From Paramacrobiotus richtersi (Eukaryota; Tardigrada; Eutardigrada; Parachela; Macrobiotidae): 64,000 nucleotides of DNA. The notes below the pieces were generated by a model. The model saw nothing but the letters and a program-made list of their open reading frames with translations. It was not told the origin of the DNA and did no database searches. A program made the translations under genes and the position numbers. Shown here one piece after another: positions 54,083 through 64,000 of the stretch (position 1 is the stretch's first letter; each line of letters opens with the position of its first letter). The stretch spans positions 30,699 through 94,698 of the forward strand of contig JAQGAU010000003.1 in assembly GCA_034698045.1 (NCBI GenBank). Direction: 5' to 3'.

Positions 54083-54360
54083 CGCATGACGAGTACCACA
54101 TCCCTCAATCCGGGTCGCTGATGAATTGTTCCTTTAGCTGTCCAGTTTTCTTCGAGTTCACTGATAAACTTTCATAAGTACGCTGAAAACATACGTTATA
54201 CTTGCTTGACTTACGATGTTCGCTTCCCTACGTTTCACGGACAGTTTGATCATGCGAGCGCAAAACGTTCTGCATTGTGCATGTTCTACAATTCGAAGGG
54301 AAAATGCGCATACATTTTTCATGGTTTAAGCTTGAAGCATATAGAGCATTTAAAGCACAC

Positions 54361-54471
54361 CGAAGCCGCTCGCTAGTAATTAAGAGAACAATGACATTGT
54401 TTACTCTATATATTACTCTAGATATAGAAACAATGCACTATTGTTCTCTTAATTACTAGCGAGTGGCTTCG
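54361..54471. mobile_element. Short inverted-repeat element (MITE-like)
   Basis: Arms of about 42-45 bases: CGAAGCCGCTCGCTAGTAAT running into TAAGAGAACAATG, and its complement, around a loop of about 25 bases rich in TATA. The flanks AAGCACAC and GAGCACACC are also partly inverted. A decayed relative lies at about 14400-14500. Confidence 0.65.
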
Positions 54472-54689
54472 AGCACACCATAGATTTATGATGTATTTTA
54501 CATTTTATATCCGAATCACCTGCTCGAACAATGATACTGCCTGCACAGAATTTTCAAATACCGTTTGCATGCTTGAAACACTACATAAATTAGACAAAAA
54601 AGTTGGTTGATTTGTCTAATGGTGTATTAATACCTTACAGAGGGCAGTATATGTGTACTTAACAAACAGGATTTAATATAATCGCATTG

Positions 54690-54713
54690 TATGTATGTAT
54701 GTATGTATGCGTG
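54690..54713. repeat. GTAT tetranucleotide microsatellite
   Basis: About five GTAT units in a row. Confidence 0.8.
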
Positions 54714-54719
54714 CATACC

Positions 54720-56025
54720 TGTTTAAGTAAGCTAGTGCATCTATGCGACTGCTGTGTAAAACAAACTACAGGTGCATGCAATTTGCAGACTACAGTCAGT
54801 CCTTTGCGTGACGATTACTTGATACTGTATATTCTACCTAGCGGATCATGATCAAAGGTCAATTAGACATTGTCAGTGTAACAGAATGAATCTAGCGTAC
54901 AACCGATACAACGGATTCAGTTGTTTGTTGTTGTCAACTTGTCATCAAAGAACGCGACTGAGAGACACAAACATCAAACAAATTTTAGAAGTTCCGTTTC
55001 GCTTCCATCGAATACTTAATACGCTTCCTATTCGAACACATACTGTACAGTATACGAAACATACCCCAGCTATAGCTGGGAAAGCCCAAACGTGAACGTA
55101 TTCAAACGTATTCTCTTCGATCGAATACCAAACGTATTCTCTTTGATCGAATACCACGTATACGGATACATCGAATGAAGGCTGCGAATTTATGTTTGTG
55201 GCTTACACTATCTGTATTAAATAAGTACCTCGGACAAATAAATTTTTTTCATTGTGTTTTCGGTGCACATGGTTTTTTGCACCTCTGTTGAAAGCGAATA
55301 TTAAACATCAAAAAAATAAAACCAGTAGCTGGCTGCGCTACTATAAAAACACATGAACTGACGTTCTAAAACAACTGCAAAAACAAACAAAATAACAACA
55401 ACGCACTAGTCAGTTGCAACTGCATGCAATGCGCTCAGTTCGATCCCATATATCGGCGCTAAGCTAAAAACTTATCACGAATCCAGCAGTTGGCCGGAAT
55501 GCAACACAACGGGATCTTCTCCCATATTTTCTAACATGCCATTGACGTGGTTCAGAACTGTCGGGTCATAACAGCAGCCATAAAATTTCACGCTGTTTTT
55601 TTGGACCAGCATTCCAGCTGATCGGGGGTATGGCGATTCAGACTGCCATAATTCCGAAGAAATTTCCTGCAGAAATTTTGGACAATATGTACAAAACTTA
55701 ATTGTATCCCGAGATATCATCAATCAACGCGTTCTTTGTGTATTCGCACTTCCTGTGTACTATATGTATATGGGACTGTTGTCTGACTACAGAGCCTGTA
55801 ATGCAAGCATGTACATACGAGAAGGTACTGTAAATCAAAGTATCTATCTATATATAAGCACGTACAATGAATTTTTAGTATTACACATCTGGTTTGACAA
55901 CTACAGATACAAGTTTCTTTCCCGCGGCCTACCGTTGTTGCGTAAGAAATGCAGCTCTGGATCTGGTAGTCGCAGAGTGCCATATCAATTTTTGTAACAT
56001 TTGAACTTGTCTGACGGAGCAGTAA
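54720..56025. other. Mostly intergenic; short direct repeat at 55097-55150
   Basis: A unit of about 26 bases beginning AAACGTATTCTCTTCGATCG occurs twice in a row. Only the orphan exon at 55475-55666 is a coding candidate. Confidence 0.4.
55475..55666 (-). CDS. Orphan terminal exon, unrecognised protein
   Basis: On the minus strand a strong acceptor (TTTCTGCAG, just before 55666) opens a 63-codon frame that starts EISSELWQSESPYPRSAGML, continues through KNSVKFYGCCYDPTVLNHVN, and ends GEDPVVLHSGQLLDS. Composition is normal for a folded protein. I cannot find a convincing upstream exon to its right, so it may be the end of a decayed or undetected gene. Weak call. Confidence 0.3.
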   Translation of the reverse strand, partial: EISSELWQSESPYPRSAGMLVQKNSVKFYGCCYDPTVLNHVNGMLENMGEDPVVLHSGQLLDS

Positions 56026-56031
56026 AGCAAA

Positions 56032-56486
56032 ATGAGGACCCTGTTGATATTATGTCTGTTTTCCTTAATCTGCGCGCTAACTGGTAAGTGGACCTTTTCC
56101 TGATAACTCTACTCTAGAAGTACGGACACTCATTTGCCATTAATGGCCGTGGCAGTCCACTAAACTTCTTTTAATGGTTCACGCAAATGTCGTAACAATA
56201 TCTGCGTAAAACAATGCATTCACTAAACTGTATAGAAATATGACTATTACGTAAATTATTTCCCGTTACAGTGAATGCAGTCAGTTCTGGTGGACCCAGA
56301 CCAGACGACTTTGAAACCTTCTGCCCCAAGTGTCCAAAGGGTCCAAAATGTCTTGCCAATCCCTGCCAGGGAAAAAGATGCGGAAAGCACCCGGGTGCCA
56401 GATGCTGTCCTAATTACTGTGAAGGATGCAACTGGGTTTTCTACAAGAATGGCAAGGACGTGACGAACGATTGCCAGAAAGCGTAA
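56032..56486 (+). CDS. CR1: secreted single-module eight-cysteine protein (88 residues)
   Basis: Exons 56032-56083 and 56272-56486, phase 1. The leader is MRTLLILCLFSLICALT. The mature chain has a short acidic lead and one cysteine module: CLANPCQGKRCGKHPGARCC, then PNYCEGCNWVFYKNGKDV and a final Cys. The pattern is close to that of CR2-CR4 (C-x4-C-x4-C-x7-C-C-x3-C-x2-C-x14-C), with an additional CPKC before it. It is the only plus-strand and only single-module member, and the only one with Glu in place of the first Gly of YCGGC. Probably an extracellular disulphide-rich protein; function unknown. Confidence 0.7.
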
Positions 56487-56530
56487 AATTAACAGCTAGC
56501 TCCATATTATCTGTAGCATGTGCCCTATAC

Positions 56531-56899
56531 TTAAAACGTAAATGCTGGTGTAGGATGTGGAACGATGGGCATAACATATGTGTTAGCTGAACCAGTACGA
56601 GCTGAACTCGTAGCATTTGTTGTTGTTGTGAAGTTCCGAACACAATATACAATGTACCTGTATTCGATTGTTGTAAATTGCAGTGGTTCTGCTGTGAAAT
56701 CTATGTAGCATAACATGAAAGTGATGTAATTATAATATTGCTCGGATAAAGCGAACGCACGCTTTTCGCTTGGGAAAACAAGTATTAAAGTTATGAAAAC
56801 CGCGAAAACTGCTCCAACAGTTGCTAGAAAAACCAACCCTACGGCAGCAAGCAAACCAGCTTTTTGTGCTTTCGCATTGTTTTGGCTACCACCATGCAT
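56531..56899 (-). CDS. Possible small single-pass membrane protein
   Basis: A minus-strand open frame of 122 residues, starting MHGGSQNNAKAQKAGLLAAV. It has one strong membrane segment (about residues 15-43), a basic-acidic stretch, and a Thr/Ser-rich tail with an Asn-Ala-Thr sequon. There are no introns and no paralogue in the window. The frame overlaps the likely 3' untranslated region of CR1 on the other strand. It could be chance, though a clean N-terminal hydrophobic helix is unusual for random sequence. Confidence 0.35.
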   Translation of the reverse strand: MHGGSQNNAKAQKAGLLAAVGLVFLATVGAVFAVFITLILVFPSEKRAFALSEQYYNYITFMLCYIDFTAEPLQFTTIEYRYIVYCVRNFTTTTNATSSARTGSANTYVMPIVPHPTPAFTF

Positions 56900-57333
56900 A
56901 TCACTTCAAACGCTGTGTAATAAAATATAATGAAAAACACTGACACGCCTATTCTTGGGATTCAGTGTAAAATGGACCCTAGTATAAGCAAATTAGGGCA
57001 TTTGCAATTCTGCGGTTCCGGGTCCAATTTTGCAAATAAAGTTGAGGGAAGGACAATTTTTGGATAACACTGTGCACAGGGAGCAGAAATTTCGACATTA
57101 TTCGCCCCCTGAAGAGATGTTCTTTTAATTGTCCATTAAAAAGCAAGCCCACAAACAATCACAAAACACTGGAAACACAAACACTGATGCGAACTGAAGA
57201 CAGAAAACGTTCACCGAGTACAAAAATTTCTCTCGGGGGCGCAGTGTTGGAAGAATCAAAACTTTTCTTGACATGCGCGAAAATCCAGCTTTTCATAGCC
57301 CATGCCTACGCAAACTTTGCCATTGACTTGCGA

Positions 57334-58303
57334 TTAGCAAGAGCCAGTAACATTGACGCCGTTAGCGTAGAAAAACGCATTACATCCTCCGCAATAGTTG
57401 TTACAGCACGTCGCATAAGAATTTCCAGGGCACTTTTTCCCGGCACACGGCTCGACGAAGCACTGGACGATGGGCACACCCATAGCGCACCCTGCGTTTT
57501 CCGGTGGACAGCCGGGTTTGGGTGGGACCGTTACAACGGTCCCATCACCACGACACTGCTGGGTGACATCCTGTCCGTTGACGTAGAACAGTGCCAGACA
57601 GGCGCCGCAATAACTGGCCACGCAGTTGGCGTTGGGAAAGTTTGGACAGGTGTTTCCAGCGCGTGGGTCGCAGGGGTCAATCAGGGGATCACAGATTGGA
57701 ACGCCCGGGGCACAAGTGACAGGTGGCACTATACAAAGCAACATGAACATTCAGGTTATGCAAGATAATTTTGGCCACCTATAATTAAATTTTTGTCGTC
57801 TGTAACCGACACAGCATGATGCTCTTTCGAAGCATTTTCTGGCTTAGCCAAAATATTGACTAAAACATGGATCAAAATTGGTCAAAACATTTGCAGAGTT
57901 GTACACCCAAAAGCTAACAACCAATCAAGAAGAACATAAGCCAAGAAGCAGAGCAGCAGTAATGGGGAGAATTAATAGTTATTATCGTAGCGTTCGAGCT
58001 TAAAACCGATTTAGGTTGCATATATGTAGCACCTAAGCATTTCTGGGAATTTCGAGACCGGTACCGGTAAACAGATGTTTACTCGTACTAACGTTATAAA
58101 AGTAGTTTTGGCTGTAAAATCTGGAGTACTGGTTTGAAAATACTCAAAAATGGCAATAATTTACCAAATTGATACTGGAGAGTGCGTTCTCACGTCGTAC
58201 CTGTGGGGCTTCCGGTTGTTGCCGTATACTGACTTCCAACCGCAGAAAATACCGAGAACAATGCAGAAGATAATGCAGCACAAACGATGATTGGGTGAGC
58301 CAT
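57334..58303 (-). CDS. CR2: secreted two-module eight-cysteine protein (165 residues)
   Basis: Minus strand, exon 1 58303-58201 and exon 2 57728-57334, phase 1. Exon 1 is a leader (MAHPIIVCAALSSALFSVFS) followed by VGSQYTATTGSPT. Exon 2 has module 1 (DPLIDPCDPRAGNTCPNFPN through to VTQQC) and module 2 (CFVEPCAGKKCPGNSYATCC, NYCGGCNAFFYANGVNVTG, final Cys). The modules are joined by a Pro-rich linker (VTVPPKPGCPPENAGC). NVT before the last Cys is a glycosylation sequon shared with CR4. Leader exon, SQYxxTT sequence and phase-1 intron are the same in CR3-CR5. The likely role is extracellular or structural; no named family assigned. Confidence 0.75.
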
Positions 58304-58339
58304 TTTACAACAGTGTCCGGGTATAATAAACACAACTAC

Positions 58340-59170
58340 TTTGTTTATTGTGGCTTCTACAAGTGGAAGTGCAACAGACTAGGACTGATCAAATAAAGAA
58401 TCAGCTACAGCATTGAGTAGCTAGAAGATGCGGTAACTCGACTGCTTATACTCGAAACATTTCTGCTGCAAGAGAAAACGACCTGTATATGCTTGCGGAT
58501 TTCGTAAGCTGGTGTAGTAACAATGTGCGGCGTTGGTCGTTGGCTTTATCGTCCGTCAGGTATCTGGTGTCGTTAATTAGTTAATAACTTACGAGAATGA
58601 TTAATTGAAGCTAATTTACGGCTTACATCTACACGTGTAGCACTCGATGATTTTTTCGCACTTGTACTTATACTTAAAACATGCAGCAGACATAATATAG
58701 TATTAGCTCTGTGCGCTTCGGATATCTTTAGGTGTTTAACCATCTATGCGTGCGGTTAATGTATTATTATAAATCGCCAAAAAAAGCAAACAACAACCGC
58801 ATTCTAAGCTGGGAAAATAATACAGTCCAACTGGATTCGTGATAATATTTCGACAACTTTCAGCAAACAGGAGTTACAGCATTCGGAAGAAAGGCAAGGC
58901 TGCTTTGGTCAGCCTACCATGCGGCATAAATATACAGTAATGCTATAATAAAAACAGGCAAAAAGTAACGATTCGGAAAGAGCCTAAAAAATGCTGTCTT
59001 TTATTTCGGATGGGTAGACCTGCAGTCGACAGAAAAACCAAAGAACAGCAAACTGACCAGAAAATCCGCACGTTAACAAGTTTTTTTTGCACTATTTGAA
59101 CGCGTGCTGAATCGGGTGTACGCTTTTCTCTCATGTACACTCCATGTAAACCGTCTCCAAATATAAATTA
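58340..59170. other. Intergenic between CR2 and CR3
   Basis: Upstream region of CR2 and downstream region of CR3. It shares short blocks with the equivalent spacers at 60.2-61.2 and 62.3-62.5 kb (tandem duplication). No gene. Confidence 0.4.
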
Positions 59171-59178
59171 AGCAGGCG

Positions 59179-60011
59179 TCAGCACGAGCCAGTGATATCG
59201 ATCTCATTCGCGTAGAAATTCGCACCGCACCCTCCGCAGTAGTTATCGCAACACATGGCATACGGATTTCTGGGGCACTTGGCTACCGAACAGGGTGCCA
59301 CAATGCAGTTTTGGATATTCTGGGTCATCACCCCTATGCCACAAGCGTCCGCCACTGGGCACGTCCATTTGGGTGGTGGCAATGTTACGATTTTGCATTG
59401 CTGTGTGACGTCCTGTAATTCGATGTGAAAGACCGTGCCGCAGCCGTCACAGGATACATCACACGTGGCGTTGGGAATGATTGGGCAAGTGGTGACCAGA
59501 CAAGGGTTAACTAGAGGACGACAGGTTTCCGGTACTCCAGTGCAGTTTACAGTGCAGTATAGTGGTCGAGGACAAATGGGCGGCAAACAGACTCCAGAAG
59601 GCGGTGGCGCACCAGAAGGCGGTGGCGCACCAGAAGGCGTTGGAAAACAAACTAAAGACGGCCCTATACAAAACCCCACCAAAAGCTATGTGCGGTAGCA
59701 ATTCTCGCATCAATTTTCCGATACATTCTTGTGTTCACGGTACAGTCATTCCTATACTCCTTTCGAAAGCTTTCCTGAGTTATTTGAACCTTTGGATAGA
59801 TTCATTACCGTGGATTTGTATCGAAAAACAGAAAAATTATGGAGAAATTACAGGAAAACAGCATTATGGAAACCGATACGTACATACAGGGAGTCGATGC
59901 GCCATTGCTGTAATAGTTCGTACCTGGTGTTGTGGCATACTGGCTTTCGACAGTAACAGATACCGAGAACAAGAAGTACAGTACTGCGCTAACAACGTAC
60001 GCGTAAGCCAT
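59179..60011 (-). CDS. CR3: secreted two-module eight-cysteine protein with Pro-rich insert (190 residues)
   Basis: Minus strand, exon 1 60011-59924 and exon 2 59663-59179, phase 1. The leader is MAYAYVVSAVLYFLFSVSVT, then VESQYATTP. Exon 2 opens with a Pro/Ser repeat (SGAPPPSGAPPPSG), produced by an 18-base tandem repeat at about 59595-59640, followed by a Cys-rich lead, module 1 (NPCLVTTCPIIPNATCDVSC, DGCGTVFHIELQDVTQQC) and module 2 (APCSVAKCPRNPYAMCCDNY, CGGCGANFYANEIDITGSC). The linker is longer than in CR2 and CR4. The 18-base repeat suggests recent length change. A secreted, disulphide-rich protein, as for its neighbours. Confidence 0.75.
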
Positions 60012-60199
60012 TTTGAAGGAATTCCCCGGACAAATAATGCCAAACAAGACTGCGTGTATCGTATGTGAACTGATCACGGATCGCCGACGTTCGGCAAGTG
60101 ACACGTGAGTACAGGAACAACGACCCTGGCCTGTTGATTTTTGTAACGTGCTAACGGTACTATGTGGCAGATTAGTATTGAGAGACAATCTATTACTTA

Positions 60200-61260
60200 T
60201 ATGCTAATTATGACAATAAATCTCTGCAGCAAAAGAAACTATTGTACGCACTTCCGGGTTTTGTAAGATTGATGCGTTAACGGTATGCGGTCGTGCTCGT
60301 TGACTTCATCGCTCGCATGTCAACTCTCTGATGTCGGTAGTCAAGAGCTACATTGATGCGATGCTGACAATGAATAAGAACTATTGAGACAGTTTTGGAG
60401 CGTCTACATACAGCGAACGGGACAAGATCTTCGTAATATGTAAAGATAACACACTGACTGTAACTGACAGAAAAATGCGTAAACCACTATGGGCGTCTTG
60501 ATTAGTAGGTAAACTGTTTACGTGTGGCAACGTTGATTGAGGACATGGACGCCCGTATTATCATAGTACACTTGTAGGTCTCGAAACCAGGACAAAGCTG
60601 TTTGATAAGCGAATTCGAGTTTCCATTTACGGCGAACAGTTCTTCTCTGTTAAGGAAAGTAACGTCAGTTTAATTAGCAGCAAATCGTTTAAACTTTACA
60701 TAACCTTGGAGTCTGTTGCAATCAGGTTGGACCAGCGGCCAAGAGATATATTGCATGGTAATTTCTTCCAAGACTGCAGAACTTTTGTTGGTGGAGGAAC
60801 ACAGAATACCTGACTGGCGCTTATGGCTCTTTCTCATAATTACTTCGGTAAAGCTGCGCAGAAACTCAGATACATAACGTTTCCTAAATACAGATTTCCA
60901 TAATGGCTTCCACGGTATGCTTTTGCGAGTGGATCACGCGTGTTAGGCATAAATAAATCCGCCAAAATGGACTACACAGCAAGGCTGAATCAGTCTGCCA
61001 TGAAAGATAAATGTAAATGCTGTATATAGGATGAAAAGGTGCGAAAAGTAATGATTCGGACAGAGCCTAGAAAAATACTGCTTTTTATTCTGAATAGCTG
61101 TTAACTGCAGTCGACACAAAAGTAAGAACAGCTTGCAGTAAACTGACCAGAAAATCCGTGCGTCGAACAAATTTCTTGCATCTTTTAAACGCACATCAGG
61201 TGCACGCTTTTCGCTCATGTACTCTGCATATGGAAAACCAGTCTAGAAATGTAAACTCAA
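60200..61260. other. Intergenic between CR3 and CR4
   Basis: No supported gene. Contains the duplicated spacer blocks (for example CGATTCGG near a run of AAAATGCTG-type sequence at 58970-59000 and 61050-61080). Confidence 0.4.
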
Positions 61261-61266
61261 CAGGTA

Positions 61267-62106
61267 TCAGCACGAGCCAGTGACATTGACTCCATTAACG
61301 TAGAAAAACGCATTACACCCTCCGCAGTAGTTATCGCAACACGTAGCATACGGATTTCCGGGACAGGTCGTTACGGAACAGGGCGCCGCAAAGCAGTTGA
61401 CGGTGGGCACTCCCGGAGCACAACCGGTCATGGGGCAGGTGAATGGGGGTGGCAACGTTACGCCTGTCCCATCACCGCGACACTGCTGGGTGACATCATT
61501 TCCATTGATGTGAAATACTGTACCGCAGCCGTCACAGGAGGTTAGGCATTGGGCGCTGGGAACGTTGGGGCAAGTGGTGACCTGACAAGGGTTGACTATG
61601 GGAAAGCAGGTTGGCGGTCCAGGACAGTTGAGAAAACAGGGTGCCGGCCGACTGCAATCCGACGGCGCTATACAGGTTGTCACCGAAGCACAAACTAAAG
61701 GCGGTCCTACACAAGATATATGGCGTCAGAATGATAGTATTTTAATTCGGTAAACGTCTGGCAGGTCAAGGTTGCTGGTGAGACAGAAGTCTACGGTTTT
61801 ACCAAGACGCTGCTGTGCAGTTATGAGCTCTGGGCCCCATGTTTTGCGTATGCACAAAATACAGTTCCATGCCGAGCCTGATCTAGCTTTCACAGCAATA
61901 ATATTTTTACTGCAAAAGCTATAATAATAATCAAATACAGGTAAATAGCAATAATATGGAGAACTGCTGTGTGTAGACCAAATACGCTCTTACTATGAAA
62001 CTTCGTACTTACTCGTTGTTGTGGTTGTATATTGGCTTTCGACCGCAACAAATATCGAGAACAATGTAAATAACAATGCAGCTCCAACAACAAACTGGTT
62101 AGTCAT
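61267..62106 (-). CDS. CR4: secreted two-module eight-cysteine protein (177 residues)
   Basis: Minus strand, exon 1 62106-62013 and exon 2 61706-61267, phase 1 (donor GTAAGT). The leader is MTNQFVVGAALLFTLFSIFV, then AVESQYTTTTT. Exon 2 has a Cys/Pro lead (CSRPAPCFLNCPGPPTC), module 1 (NPCQVTTCPNVPSAQCLTSC, DGCGTVFHINGNDVTQQC) and module 2 (APCSVTTCPGNPYATCCDNY, CGGCNAFFYVNGVNVTGSC). It has the most regular module spacing of the group and can serve as the reference copy. It is closest to CR3 in module 1 and to CR2 in module 2, which suggests gene conversion or differential loss within the tandem array. Confidence 0.78.
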
Positions 62107-62452
62107 TTTACAAGAATGCCAATGCCCAAATAAATGCCAAGCTACACTGTTTGTGTTGATTGTGCAGGTAAATTCACAGATGCTCGGCCAGCAATAGCAT
62201 GGGACAAGAACAACGACACTGGTCTGTTTGATTTCTTTACGTACTGACAATAAACCGTATGGCAGCTGCTTAGCAGTGAGTGACAATCTGTTATTAATGT
62301 TCTACATGTAATTATGACAATAAAGCTCTGCACGCATATCCGGGTTTTATAAGTTGGATGCGTTAACGATATGCGGTGGTGGTCGTTGACTTAACATCGT
62401 TCGACTCGTTGATGTCGTTAGTTAAGAACTTTATGAAGTTAAGTAAGAACTG

Positions 62453-63548
62453 TCAAGATAGTTTTACTGCGTATGCATCTCCGCACCCTCCGCAGTAGTC
62501 ATTGCAACACGTGGCATATGGATTTCGGGGGCAGGTCCTTACGTCGCACGGCGCTATTAAGCACTCGCCGGTGGGCACGCCGGGTGGACAAACGCGAAAG
62601 GTAAAGTGAGTGCAGAGAATTCCGGGATTGACCGTTGCCGCATTACCGCGACACTGCTGGGTGACGTTCTTTCCGTTGACATAAAAATTGATAAAATTCT
62701 GCATCGCAACCCTCACAGTTGGTCACACACTGGGCATTGGGAAAGTTGGGGCAAGTGGTAACCATACAAGGGTCGGCGAAAGGAAAACAGCTTGGCAGAT
62801 GAGGACAGCGTAGAAAACACACTCCCGGCCGAAGACAGTCTAAAGGCGGTACTACACAAAAACACGAGTTTTCAGTTTACGAATATTTGTAGTGTGTACT
62901 GTGCCATTTATTATAGTAGAGCGGGTTTAGCTTGAAGAATTGTATTGCTATGCCTTTTCGTGGAAAATTTCGTAGTAATGAGAAGTTTTGCACACGCGTT
63001 ACCGCATATTTGTGGACCTCAGAAATCGAAACCTGATCGTCAGGGACTTCCCTCGGAAAACAAACAGCGGCAGCGCGAGTGAAAATCGCCACACGTATAC
63101 TGGCGAATAAAACAAAATTCGCCCGGCCACCCGTGTGCACGATTTTTGGCTTTTGGTTGCTTCGCCTCTGCATTATACAACTATGGCATTTACCTTATCT
63201 TGTGAGCTACGCGCAGCGGTCTACGAGCCGTAAAAGACTAGGACTGCTATAGATGTAACGATTGTACAGTTTCCAATTTCAGTAAGCTGTTGATCTGCTA
63301 AAAAGGAAGCAGTTTCAGTCAAATATGTTGATGTACAGTTATCACCCTGAATTGTGTATATGCGCACCCCGTTTCGAATTATGCGTGTTCGTATACCGAT
63401 GCACTTCCACTTAAGCTGAATAGCCTTTCACAAAAACAGTGCGTTTTCCTTTTATACCTGTCGTTGCTGCATACTGGCTTCCGACCGTAGAGAATATCGA
63501 GAGCAACGCAGAGTACAGTAAGACGTATACGAAGAACTGGCAATCCAT
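62453..63548 (-). pseudogene. CR5: frameshifted and truncated member of the cysteine-module family
   Basis: Exon 1 63548-63458 is intact (MDCQFFVYVLLYSALLSIFS, then TVGSQYAATT). Exon 2 starts at 62851 with phase 1 kept and reads the usual Cys/Pro lead and the start of module 1 (DPCMVTTCPNFPNAQCVTNC). An extra segment of about 10 bases in the EFYVNG region (near 62695) then shifts the frame. The remainder is legible in the next frame (FYVNGKNVTQQCRGN, then CDVRTCPRNPYATCCNDY) but ends early, at CGGCGDAYAVKLS, without the last Cys. Two independent lesions make a functional product unlikely. Confidence 0.7.
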
Positions 63549-63549
63549 A

Positions 63550-64000
63550 AAATGTAAGAATTCCCGGATAACTGCCAAACTGATTTGTCCACCGCTGTTC
63601 TGAGTGTTCTGTAGTAACAAGTCACAGTCCAGATGCTCTGCAACAAGTGTAAAGAACAGGCACACTGGTCTGTTGATTGATTTACTATCGCCTAGCAGTA
63701 CAAGTAACTGTAGGATACCTTAACGGCGAGGGAACCTTTCGTGCTCATTTATGTGCGTGACGAGGGAAGTGTTTGTGCGCAGTTCCGGCTTTCGTAAGCT
63801 AGTGCGGTGACGATCGTTTACTTCATCGTTCAGTATCTCGTCTGTATTGTGTTAATAGTGAAGGTCTTATACTTCAATTATTACCAAAATAGTTTTGCTG
63901 CGTTTATTCACGGCAAGCTCTTAAAAATAAGTGTATTAAGTGTGATCGTGTATTACAGTGTGTATTACAGTGTGATCGCGTTTTGCGCTATCGCTTTTTC
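63550..64000. other. Upstream region of CR5 and window end
   Basis: No supported gene. Shares the CTGTTGATT-type block found upstream of CR3 and CR4. Confidence 0.4.

Overview
The window looks like nuclear DNA of a compact invertebrate genome. Most genes are split by short GT-AG introns. TATA boxes with arthropod-like TCAGT initiators precede two genes, and there is a tandem pair of insect-type gustatory receptor-like genes. Gene density is about one per 2.5-3 kb. The genes belong to small, locally duplicated families. A panarthropod fits best (a tardigrade, or a soil arthropod such as a springtail or mite), but the species cannot be fixed from the sequence alone. There are no bacterial-style operons and no CRISPR array. 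All multi-exon models below were built by reading splice sites and checking reading phase by hand.

Layout. Positions 0-0.5 kb hold the possible 3' end of a plus-strand extracellular protein gene. Positions 0.7-13.9 kb hold three diverged copies of a roughly 3-4.5 kb cassette. Each has a minus-strand four-exon gene for a small secreted peptide (S1, S2, S3). The second and third also carry a divergent, intronless, secreted expansin/RlpA-like double-psi beta-barrel protein (EXP1, EXP2). Positions 15.1-20.7 kb hold a 920-residue, extremely charged, repeat-rich, probably disordered protein. It is flanked by two small paralogous proteins that share a KDLSW motif.

Positions 21.8-41.6 kb are the most unusual part. 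Five plus-strand genes (HTH-A to HTH-E) encode arrays of about 47-residue helix-turn-helix-like modules, combined with a recurring FD(D/N)FFGG module. In three genes this is followed by a C-terminal C2H2-type zinc finger. Almost every intron in this family is phase 1, so the exons behave as interchangeable cassettes. Antisense relics of the expansin-like gene follow HTH-A, HTH-B and HTH-C. I do not recognise the family; it may be an undescribed modular DNA-binding system.

Positions 42.6-48.5 kb hold the two gustatory receptor-like genes. Between them lies an unusual 1.2 kb array of GTAAG units that switches strand polarity three times and surrounds a purine tract. Positions 50.5-54.1 kb hold two more members of the small secreted family (S4, S5), now on the plus strand, with the same upstream element. 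Positions 56-63.6 kb hold five members of a secreted eight-cysteine-module family (CR1 to CR5); CR5 is broken.

Most of the window therefore encodes either secreted lineage-specific proteins or multi-HTH putative DNA-binding proteins, all shaped by tandem duplication, decay and probable ancient horizontal transfer (the expansin-like genes).
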